Part shown: piece after piece, positions 55,420 to 62,740 of the stretch | Position numbering within the stretch: position 1 is the first letter of the stretch | Layout of the letters: each line of letters begins with the position of its first letter | Notes under the pieces: model-generated | Seen by the model: the letters and a program-made list of their open reading frames with translations, nothing else | What the model was told of the DNA's origin: nothing | Databases searched by the model: none | Program-made: the position numbers and the translations under genes | Source of the DNA: Pseudomonas sp. QS1027 | GTDB taxonomy: Bacteria; Pseudomonadota; Gammaproteobacteria; Pseudomonadales; Pseudomonadaceae | Direction: 5' to 3' | NCBI RefSeq assembly: GCF_002814235.1 | Contig: NZ_PHSU01000021.1 | Location: 1-64,000, forward strand | Length of the DNA stretch: 64,000 bases

Positions 55420-56058
55420 ATGCCCATCCGTGAGATCCGCCACCCGCTGATCCGCCACAAGCTCGGCCTGATGCGCCGCGCTGACATTAGCACGAAGAAC
55501 TTCCGTGAGCTCGCTCAGGAAGTCGGAGCGTTGCTGACCTACGAAGCAACCAAGGACCTGCCCCTGGAAACCTACGATATCCAGGGCTGGTGCGGCACCG
55601 TCCAGGTCGAGAAGATCGCCGGCAAGAAGATTACCGTGGTGCCGATCCTGCGCGCCGGTATCGGCATGCTCGAAGGCGTGCTCAGCCTGATCCCGGGCGC
55701 CAAGGTCAGCGCCGTGGGCGTGGCCCGCAACGAGGAAACCCTCGAAGCCCACACCTACCTGGAAAAGCTGGTCCCGGAAATCGACGAACGCCTGGCGATG
55801 ATCATCGACCCGATGCTCGCCACCGGCGGCTCGATGGTCGCGACCATCGACCTGCTGAAGAAAGCCGGCTGCAAGGACATCCGCGCGATGGTCCTGGTGG
55901 CCGCGCCGGAAGGCATCGCCGCGGTCGAGAAAGCCCACCCGGACGTGACCATCTACACCGCGTCCGTCGACGAAAAACTCAACGAACACGGCTACATCAT
56001 TCCGGGCCTGGGCGATGCCGGCGACAAGATCTTCGGCACCAAACAGAAGGACGGCTGA
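55420..56058 (+). CDS. upp: Uracil phosphoribosyltransferase
   Basis: Uracil plus PRPP to UMP. 212 aa. PRPP-binding IIDPMLATGGSM and the uracil-binding C-terminal YIIPGLGDAGDKIFGTK. First gene of upp-uraA; uraA starts one base after its stop. Confidence 0.97.
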   Translation: MPIREIRHPLIRHKLGLMRRADISTKNFRELAQEVGALLTYEATKDLPLETYDIQGWCGTVQVEKIAGKKITVVPILRAGIGMLEGVLSLIPGAKVSAVGVARNEETLEAHTYLEKLVPEIDERLAMIIDPMLATGGSMVATIDLLKKAGCKDIRAMVLVAAPEGIAAVEKAHPDVTIYTASVDEKLNEHGYIIPGLGDAGDKIFGTKQKDG

Positions 56059-56059
56059 T

Positions 56060-57334
56060 ATGCAGGATGAGTTCAACGACCCGCTCTGGCGCACGGTGCT
56101 GTCGGGCGCGCAAATGCTTTTCGTGGCCTTTGGCGCCCTGGTGTTGATGCCGCTGATTACCGGCCTCGACCCGAACGTCGCGCTGTTCACGGCGGGCCTG
56201 GGGACTCTGTTGTTCCAGGTGGTCACCGGGCGTCAGGTGCCGGTGTTCCTCGCTTCGAGCTTTGCCTTTATCACCCCGATCATCCTCGCCAAGGGCCAGT
56301 TCGGCCTGGCCGCGACCATGGGTGGGGTGATGGCGGCGGGTTTCGTCTACACCTTCCTGGGCCTGGCGGTGAAGATCAAGGGCACCGGTTTTATCGACCG
56401 GCTGCTGCCGCCGGTGGTAATCGGCCCGGTGATCATCTCCATCGGCCTGGCCATGGCGCCGATTGCCGCGAACATGGCGATGGGCAAGGCCGGTGACGGT
56501 TCCGAGCTGATTCATTACCAGACCGCCATGCTGATCTCGATGCCGGCACTGCTGACCACCCTGATCGTCGCCGTGTTCGGCAAGGGCATTTTCCGCCTGG
56601 TGCCGATCATCTCCGGGGTATTGGTCGGGTTTGCCATGTCGTTCTATTTCGGCGTGGTCGACACGGCGAAGATCGCCGCCGCTCCCTGGTTCGCCCTGCC
56701 GCATTTCACGGCGCCGGAATTCAACTGGCAGGCGATCCTGTTCATTGTCCCGGTGGCGCTGGCGCCGGCCATCGAGCATATCGGCGGGGTGATTGCGGTG
56801 GGCAGCGTGACCGGTCGCGACTACCTGAAGAAGCCTGGCCTGCACCGCACCTTGCTCGGTGACGGTATCGCCACCACGGCAGCCGGCCTGTTCGGCGGCC
56901 CGCCCAACACCACCTATGCCGAAGTGACCGGCGCGGTAATGCTGACCAAGAACTACAACCCGAAAATCATGACCTGGGCGGCGATCTTTGCCATCAGCCT
57001 GGCGTTTATCGGCAAGTTCGGCGCGCTGCTGCAGAGTATTCCGGTGCCGGTGATGGGCGGGATCCTGTGCCTGCTGTTCGGTTCGATTGCGGCGGTGGGG
57101 ATGAATACCCTGATCCGTCACAAGATCGATCTGGGCGAGGCACGCAATCTGGTGATCGTTTCGGTGACGTTGGTGTTCGGTATCGGCGGTGTGCTGGTGG
57201 GAACCGGCACCGGTCCGGATGATTTCGGTCTCAAGGGTATTGCGCTGTGCGCCGTTGTGGCGATTGCGCTGAACCTGCTGTTGCCGGGTAATGACGGCTG
57301 GAAGAACAAGAAGGCGGACGAGCCGTTGTTGTAA
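56060..57334 (+). CDS. uraA: Uracil permease UraA
   Basis: Proton symporter of the NCS2 family, feeding uracil to Upp. 424 aa from the ATG at 56060; about 14 membrane segments. Family signatures: ASSFAFITPII (~72-82), GDGIATTAAGLFGGPPNTTYAE and ALAPAIEHIGG. A stem GGCGGACG/CGTCCGCC (57313-57345) overlaps its stop. Confidence 0.96.
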   Translation: MQDEFNDPLWRTVLSGAQMLFVAFGALVLMPLITGLDPNVALFTAGLGTLLFQVVTGRQVPVFLASSFAFITPIILAKGQFGLAATMGGVMAAGFVYTFLGLAVKIKGTGFIDRLLPPVVIGPVIISIGLAMAPIAANMAMGKAGDGSELIHYQTAMLISMPALLTTLIVAVFGKGIFRLVPIISGVLVGFAMSFYFGVVDTAKIAAAPWFALPHFTAPEFNWQAILFIVPVALAPAIEHIGGVIAVGSVTGRDYLKKPGLHRTLLGDGIATTAAGLFGGPPNTTYAEVTGAVMLTKNYNPKIMTWAAIFAISLAFIGKFGALLQSIPVPVMGGILCLLFGSIAAVGMNTLIRHKIDLGEARNLVIVSVTLVFGIGGVLVGTGTGPDDFGLKGIALCAVVAIALNLLLPGNDGWKNKKADEPLL

Positions 57335-57347
57335 GGCCGTCCGCCAA

Positions 57348-57377
57348 CTGTAGGAGTCGGCTTGCTGGCTCCTACAG
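57348..57377. repeat. REP-type hairpin overlapping the hemH stop
   Basis: CTGTAGGAG (57348-57356) pairs with CTCCTACAG (57369-57377) over a 12-nt loop; the same arm ends occur in the 51174-51264 element. The hemH TAG (57374-57372) lies in one arm. Confidence 0.75.
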
Positions 57378-58397
57378 TGCCAGCGGCGCCCGCTCGCACA
57401 GGGTATTCAACGCCGCCGCCCACTGCGGCTCATCGTTCAAACACGGCACCAGCACCAACTCCCCGCCCCCCGCCGCGACAAACTGCTCACGGCCGCGATC
57501 ACCGATCTCCTCCAGCGTCTCGATGCAATCGGCAATAAACGCCGGGCACATCACCAGCAGCTTCTTCACCCCGGCCTTGGCCAACTCATCCAGGCGCGCC
57601 TCGGTATAGGGTTCGATCCACTTCGCCCGGCCCAAGCGCGACTGGAACGACACCGACCACTGCCCGTCCGCCAGGCCCATGCGCTCGGCAAATGCCGACG
57701 CCGTGCGCAGGCACTGGGCGCGGTAGCAGGTGGCGAGCACCGCCGGCGAGGCGTTCTTGCAGCAATCGGCATCCTTGAAGCAATGGCTGCCGGTGGGATC
57801 GAGCTTGGTCAGGTGCCGCTCCGGCAAACCGTGGAAACTCAGCAGCAAATGATCGAAACCCTGGGCCAGATGCGGCCTGGCACTGGTCACCAGGGCCTCC
57901 AGGTATTCCGGCTGATCATAGAAGGGTTGCAGGATGGAGAACTGCACATCGAGCTTGCGCTCGCGCACCACCCGACGGGCTTCCTCGATCACCGTGGTCA
58001 CGGTGCTGTCGGCAAATTGCGGATACAACGGGGCCAAGGTCACCTTGCGGATGCCTTGCTTGGCCAGGCGGGCCAGCACCGTCTCAACCGACGGCTCGCC
58101 ATAACGCATCGCCAACTCCACCGGGCCCTGGGTCCATTGCGTGGTCATCTGCTGCTGCAAACGACGGCTGAGCACCACCAGCGGCGAGCCCTCCTCCCAC
58201 CAGATCGAGGCATAGGCATGGGCCGACTGCTCCGGGCGCTTGATCAGGATCAGCGATACCAGCAAGCGACGGACCGGCCAAGGCAGGTCGATCACATAGG
58301 GATCCATCAGGAATTGATTGAGGTAGCTGCGCACGTCCGCGACCGAAGTGGAAGCCGGAGAACCCAGGTTGACCAGAAGCAAGGCGTGATCGGTCAT
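57372..58397 (-). CDS. hemH: Ferrochelatase
   Basis: Inserts Fe2+ into protoporphyrin IX, last step of heme synthesis. 341 aa from the ATG at 58397 (MTDHALLLVNLGSPA). Signature LLSFHGLPERHL with H189. A Cys-rich stretch follows (C206, C212, C213, C224, C229), reminiscent of Fe-S ferrochelatases but not proven. Overlaps a REP hairpin at its stop. 13 bases after the epimerase gene. Confidence 0.96.
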   Translation of the reverse strand: MTDHALLLVNLGSPASTSVADVRSYLNQFLMDPYVIDLPWPVRRLLVSLILIKRPEQSAHAYASIWWEEGSPLVVLSRRLQQQMTTQWTQGPVELAMRYGEPSVETVLARLAKQGIRKVTLAPLYPQFADSTVTTVIEEARRVVRERKLDVQFSILQPFYDQPEYLEALVTSARPHLAQGFDHLLLSFHGLPERHLTKLDPTGSHCFKDADCCKNASPAVLATCYRAQCLRTASAFAERMGLADGQWSVSFQSRLGRAKWIEPYTEARLDELAKAGVKKLLVMCPAFIADCIETLEEIGDRGREQFVAAGGGELVLVPCLNDEPQWAAALNTLCERAPLAL

Positions 58398-58410
58398 GCA
58401 ACGTCCTATT

Positions 58411-59313
58411 TCAGAGGCGGCCCGAGAGATCGTCGAGGGCCGCGGGCAGATCGTTAAACTGAAAAACAAATCCCGCCGCCAGCAACCGCGCCGGCGTCAC
58501 GCGCTGGCCACCGAGCAGCAGCAGCGCCAGCTCACCCAGGCCCAGGCGCAGGACAAAGGCCGGCAACGGAACCAGCGCCGGGCGATGCAGGACCTTGCCC
58601 AACGCCTTGGCGAACGTCTTGTTGCGAACCGGCTTGGGCGCGCAGGCATTATAGGGACCGCGGGCATCACTACGATGCAGAAGAAAATCAATCGCGGCGA
58701 TTTGATCGCGCACGTGTATCCACGGCATCCATTGCCGACCGTTGCCGATCGGGCCGCCCAGCCCCAGTTTGAACGGCAGCAGCAGGCGCGACAAAAAGCC
58801 ACCCTCGGCCGCCAGCACCAGGCCGGTTCGCACCAGCACCACACGAATCCCCAGGGCCTCGGCGCGCTGCGCGGTTTCTTCCCAGGCAATCGACAGGCGA
58901 CTGGCGAAATCCTCGCTGACCGGCGGCGAATCCTCGGTCAGCTCACGCTCGCCGCCATCGCCGTACCAGCCCACCGCCGAACCGGAAATCAGGACCGCGG
59001 GACGCTGCTCACGGCCTTCCAGCCAGGCCAGCAGGGTTTCGGTCAGCTGGATCCGGCTGCTCCAGAGCTGGGCCTTGCGCTTGTGGGTCCAGAGCCGGTC
59101 GGCAATCGGCGCGCCGGCCAGGTTGATCACCGCGTCCAGCGGCTCGCCGGCCAACTCCTCGAGATGCCGCACACCCCGCACCTGGGCACCGCACAAACGC
59201 GCCACCTGTTCGGGTCGACGGCTCCACACCGTCAGCCGATGCCCCTGCGTCGACCAGTACGCGCACAGTTGGCGTCCGATCAAACCAGTACCGCCGGTCA
59301 GCAATATGTGCAT
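58411..59313 (-). CDS. TIGR01777-family NAD-dependent epimerase-like protein
   Basis: 300 aa, YfcH-like short-chain reductase. Rossmann GGTGLIGRQL (7-16), AVINLAGAPIADRLW and SGSAVGWYGDGGE (Ser-Tyr pair), C-terminal DUF1731 (LGKVLHRPALVPLPAFVLRL). Function unknown. Co-directional with hemH; divergent from the FAD oxidoreductase over 195 bases. Confidence 0.92.
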   Translation of the reverse strand: MHILLTGGTGLIGRQLCAYWSTQGHRLTVWSRRPEQVARLCGAQVRGVRHLEELAGEPLDAVINLAGAPIADRLWTHKRKAQLWSSRIQLTETLLAWLEGREQRPAVLISGSAVGWYGDGGERELTEDSPPVSEDFASRLSIAWEETAQRAEALGIRVVLVRTGLVLAAEGGFLSRLLLPFKLGLGGPIGNGRQWMPWIHVRDQIAAIDFLLHRSDARGPYNACAPKPVRNKTFAKALGKVLHRPALVPLPAFVLRLGLGELALLLLGGQRVTPARLLAAGFVFQFNDLPAALDDLSGRL

Positions 59314-59436
59314 GAGTGCGTCCTCGCGTAACGTTTTGTCGAGAGCGTTAGTCTATTTTTAAAACAGGGCTCTTTTCTCTCGACCGAAATATGTTTTAAC
59401 AATAGGACAGAGTGAACCGACAGGCAGGTCGTAACT

Positions 59437-59460
59437 TATACCAAAAAACAAGATTGTACA
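59437..59460 (+). promoter_or_regulatory. LitR-like operator (near-match) before the FAD oxidoreductase
   Basis: TATACC-N12-TGTACA; one base off the T(G/A)TACA-N12-TGTA(C/T)A pattern. It lies 49 bases before the start, and TTGTAC could be a -35. Same half-site as the strong operators at 60726-60799. Confidence 0.5.
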
Positions 59461-59508
59461 GGTTTTGCTGACGGCGTAGTCTGTGCTTACAGGTAACGAG
59501 GCCCACCC

Positions 59509-60495
59509 ATGACTGTACCCATCGCAATAATCGGTGCCGGCATCGCCGGACTTTCGGCCGCCCGGGCACTGCACGATGCCGGGTATTCCATCGAAATATT
59601 CGACAAGAGTCGCGGCAGTGGCGGACGCATGTCCAGCAAGCGCAGCGATGCTGGCGCGCTGGACCTGGGCGCCCAATACTTCACCGCCCGCGACCGCCGT
59701 TTCGTCAAGGAAGTCCAGCGCTGGCAGGGTGAAGGCTGGGTCGCCGAATGGGACCCGCAGCTCTACAACTTCCAGAACGGCCAACTGAGCCTGTCGCCGG
59801 ACGAGCAGACCCGCTGGGTCGGCACGCCACGCATGAGCGCCATTACCCGCGGCTTGCTCGGCCGCCTCCAGGCACATTTCAGTTGCCGGATCACCGAGGT
59901 GTTCCGTGGTGAACAGCATTGGCACCTGCAGGATGCCGAAGGCTACACCCACGGTCCGTTCAGCGAGGTGATCATCGCCACGCCCGCGCCCCAGGCCACC
60001 GCCCTGCTGGCCGCCGCGCCGAAACTTGCCGGGGCCGCCGCCGGCGTGCAGATGGAGCCGACCTGGGCCATCGCCCTGGCCTTCGATACGCCACTGGATA
60101 CGCCGATGGAAGGCTGCTTCGTGCAGGACAGCCCCCTCGACTGGCTGGCCCGCAACCGCAGCAAGCCGGCCCGCGACAACCACCTCGACACCTGGGTCCT
60201 GCACGCCACCAGCACCTGGAGCAAGCAGCACCTGGACCTGTCCAAGGAGGCCGTGATCGAGCAGTTGCACGGCGCCTTTGCCGAGTTGCTGCACGCCAGC
60301 ATGCCGGCCCCGGTCTTCACCCTCGCCCACCGCTGGCTCTACGCCCGTCCGGCCGGGGCACGGGAATGGGGGGCGCTGGCCGATGCCGACCTGGGCCTGT
60401 ACGTGTGTGGCGACTGGTGTTTGTCGGGACGTGTCGAAGGCGCCTGGCTCAGCGGCCAGGAAGCGGCCCGGCGGCTGATGGAACACCTGGGTTGA
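59509..60495 (+). CDS. FAD-dependent oxidoreductase (renalase/amine-oxidase-like)
   Basis: 328 aa. FAD Rossmann motif GAGIAGLSAARAL (8-20), then E29 as ribose ligand (SIEIFDKSRGSGGRMSSKR) and the C-terminal GLYVCGDWCLSGRVEGAWLSGQEAARRL that closes the FAD site. Substrate unknown. The upstream operator-like site and its place beside photolyase suggest a light or oxidative-stress role (inference). Four-base-type overlap with the next gene's TTG. Confidence 0.9.
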   Translation: MTVPIAIIGAGIAGLSAARALHDAGYSIEIFDKSRGSGGRMSSKRSDAGALDLGAQYFTARDRRFVKEVQRWQGEGWVAEWDPQLYNFQNGQLSLSPDEQTRWVGTPRMSAITRGLLGRLQAHFSCRITEVFRGEQHWHLQDAEGYTHGPFSEVIIATPAPQATALLAAAPKLAGAAAGVQMEPTWAIALAFDTPLDTPMEGCFVQDSPLDWLARNRSKPARDNHLDTWVLHATSTWSKQHLDLSKEAVIEQLHGAFAELLHASMPAPVFTLAHRWLYARPAGAREWGALADADLGLYVCGDWCLSGRVEGAWLSGQEAARRLMEHLG

Positions 60496-60707
60496 ACCGC
60501 ATCAACCCGCGCAAGCTGCTGCTGTCGAAATGGACGGCAGCCCGCCCGCTGAACCGGGAAAAACACTTCCTGGTCACCGAACTGTTTCGCGATGAACAAG
60601 GCACCGTGCTCGAAGTCGAGCTGCAAGCGGTGATGAGCCTACGCAACCAGCGCATCAGCTGGACCCATCTGCAAGATGCCGAGACCTGGCGCATGGGCTG
60701 GCAATAA
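60492..60707 (+). CDS. TIGR02450 Trp-rich conserved protein
   Basis: 71 aa from a TTG at 60492 that overlaps the preceding TGA. Family pattern NPRKLLLSKWTAARP, REKHFLVTELFRDE, ISWTHLQDAETWRMGWQ with several Trp. Function unknown; relatives sit beside photolyase/cryptochrome genes in other gammaproteobacteria. Probably co-transcribed with the FAD oxidoreductase. Confidence 0.82.
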   Translation: MNRINPRKLLLSKWTAARPLNREKHFLVTELFRDEQGTVLEVELQAVMSLRNQRISWTHLQDAETWRMGWQ

Positions 60708-60725
60708 ACACAGCCCAGGAAAACC

Positions 60726-60799
60726 TGTACAAATAATTTGACTTGTACAAGACAGAACCTATGATGAGCTTTAGTTGTACAAGCATTCTTGCCTGTACA
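60726..60799 (+). promoter_or_regulatory. Tandem LitR-type operators and sigma-70 promoter
   Basis: TGTACA occurs at 60726, 60744, 60776 and 60794. The first and second, and the third and fourth, are each TGTACA-N12-TGTACA exactly. Between them TTGACT (60738-60743), 16 bases, TATGAT (60760-60765) form a good promoter. Operator 1 overlaps the -35; operator 2 lies just after the likely start of transcription. Confidence 0.85.
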
Positions 60800-60820
60800 A
60801 GTATTTCTCTCGAGGTTCCC

Positions 60821-61786
60821 ATGCCCGCCACCACCGAGTTGCCGCGCAAGCCAAAAATCGCTGTCAGCGCCTGCTTGATGGGCATTGAGGTGCGCTACAA
60901 CGGTGGGCACAAGGAATCGCGACTGTGCAGCCGCATCCTCAGCGAATACTTCGATTTCATCCCGCTGTGCCCGGAAGCGGCCATCGGCCTGGGCATCCCC
61001 CGCGAGCCGATTCGCCTGGTGGGCGACCCACAGCAGCCACGGGCCGTGGGCAGCGTGCACGCCGAGACGGATGTGACCCGGGCACTGGCCGACTATGGCA
61101 ATCAGATGGCCGCCGAACTCACGGATATCTGCGGCTATATCTTCATGCAGAAGTCGCCGTCCTGCGGACTGGAGCGGGTCAAGGTCTACCAGGAGGGCGG
61201 CCGGCCCGCCGAAGACGGACGCGGCATCTACGCCCAGGCGTTTTGCGCGCAACACCCCGACTTGCCGGTGGAAGAGGACGGCCGGCTGAACGATGCGGTG
61301 TTGCGGGAAAACTTCCTGACCCGGGTCTTCGCTTACGCGGCCTGGCAGGAGCTGCGCCAAGCCGGCCTCACGCGACGCAGCCTGACCGAGTTCCACGCCG
61401 GCTACAAATACCTGCTGATGGCTCACAACCCATTGCAGTACAAGGTGCTCGGCAAACTGCTGGGCAGCATGGGCAACACTGATGCCGAAACCATTGGGCC
61501 ACGCTATTTCAGCCAGTTGATGGTCGCCCTGAAAAAATGCGCGACCCGCCGCACCCACACCAATGTCCTGCAACACCTCACCGGCTACCTGAAGCAATCC
61601 ATCAGCGCCGAAGACAAACAGGAAGTGCTGCAGGTCATCGGCCAATACCATCAGGGCATTGTGCCACTGGTGGTGCCATTGACCCTGCTCAAGCACCACT
61701 TCCGGCAACACCCCGATCCTTACATCGCCCGCCAGGTGTACCTGCAACCGCACCCGGAAAACCTCAGCCTGCGAAATGCCATCTGA
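60821..61786 (+). CDS. DUF523-DUF1722 protein (YbgA-like)
   Basis: 321 aa from the ATG at 60821, with CGAGG upstream. N-terminal DUF523: IAVSACLMGIEVRYNGGHKES, FIPLCPEAAIGLGIPREPIRLV and FMQKSPSCGLERVKVY, with conserved Cys that could bind metal. C-terminal DUF1722: HAGYKYLLMAHNPLQYKVLGKLLGS. Function unknown; often fused or next to photolyase. First gene of a probable light-inducible operon with the MerR regulator and phr. Confidence 0.92.
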   Translation: MPATTELPRKPKIAVSACLMGIEVRYNGGHKESRLCSRILSEYFDFIPLCPEAAIGLGIPREPIRLVGDPQQPRAVGSVHAETDVTRALADYGNQMAAELTDICGYIFMQKSPSCGLERVKVYQEGGRPAEDGRGIYAQAFCAQHPDLPVEEDGRLNDAVLRENFLTRVFAYAAWQELRQAGLTRRSLTEFHAGYKYLLMAHNPLQYKVLGKLLGSMGNTDAETIGPRYFSQLMVALKKCATRRTHTNVLQHLTGYLKQSISAEDKQEVLQVIGQYHQGIVPLVVPLTLLKHHFRQHPDPYIARQVYLQPHPENLSLRNAI

Positions 61787-61787
61787 T

Positions 61788-62711
61788 ATGACCGACTCCC
61801 TCGAAGCGCCCGTCGATTACGCCAGCGCACTGGAACAGGGCTGGCTGCCCATTCGCGAAGTGGCCCGGCAGACCGGCGTCAACGCCGTGACCCTGCGAGC
61901 CTGGGAACGCCGCTATGGCCTGGTGGTGCCGCACCGAACCCCCAAGGGCCATCGGCTGTTTTCCGCTGAACACGTGCAACGTATCCAGGCCATTCTCACC
62001 TGGCTCAATCGCGGCGTCGCGGTCAGCCAGATCAAGCAACTGCTCGACAGCGGCCCGCCCACGAGCGAGCCGGCCGCCAACGACTGGCAGGCATTGCGCC
62101 AGGACCTGATCCAGGCCATCAGCCAGTTGGCCGAGCGCCAGGTCGACGACCGCTTCAACCAGGCCATGTCGCTGTACCCGCCACGGACCTTGTGCGAACA
62201 GTTGCTGATGCCGCTGCTGGCGGACCTCGAGCAACGCTGGCGGGGCCAGTTCGGCGGGCAGATGGAGCGGACGTTCTTCTACACCTGGCTGCGCAGCAAG
62301 CTGGGGGCGCGGGTCTACCACAACAACCGGCAACTCAAGGGCGCGCCGATCCTGCTGGTCAACCATTCGGACCTGCCGATGGAGCCCCACCTGTGGCTGA
62401 CCGCCTGGCTGGTGAGCAGCGCCGACTGCCCGGTGGAAGTCTTCGACTGGCCCCTGCCGGCCAGTGAACTGGCCCTGGCCTGCGAGCACCTGAAGAGTCG
62501 CGCGGTGCTGCTGTATTCGAGCAAGGCAATGAACCTGGCAACCCTGCCCAAGCTGCTGAGCGGCATCCACTGCCCGATCCTGATTGCCGGACCAACGGTA
62601 TGCATCCATTTCGCCGAGTTATCCGTAAGTACCCAGGAGAGCGCTGATATGACCCTGGTCGAAGACCCGTTGTCCGCTTACCAGAGCCTGGCCCGGCTCG
62701 GCCTGATCTAG
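61788..62711 (+). CDS. MerR-family regulator, class II LitR type
   Basis: 307 aa from the ATG at 61788, just after the previous stop; an ATG at 61776 is also in frame. N-terminal MerR winged helix (PIREVARQTGVNAVTLRAWERRYGL, residues 21-45) and a C-terminal cobalamin-type fold. CarH/LitR class I has W-x9-EH; here it is W151-x8-E160-R161, with the His replaced. E199-P-H201 resembles the lower-ligand ExH. This fits class II LitR, which works without bound B12. Likely represses its own operon through the TGTACA sites. Confidence 0.88.
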   Translation: MTDSLEAPVDYASALEQGWLPIREVARQTGVNAVTLRAWERRYGLVVPHRTPKGHRLFSAEHVQRIQAILTWLNRGVAVSQIKQLLDSGPPTSEPAANDWQALRQDLIQAISQLAERQVDDRFNQAMSLYPPRTLCEQLLMPLLADLEQRWRGQFGGQMERTFFYTWLRSKLGARVYHNNRQLKGAPILLVNHSDLPMEPHLWLTAWLVSSADCPVEVFDWPLPASELALACEHLKSRAVLLYSSKAMNLATLPKLLSGIHCPILIAGPTVCIHFAELSVSTQESADMTLVEDPLSAYQSLARLGLI

Positions 62712-62740
62712 CGCCCTCGTCCACGAAGCAAGGAATGACT

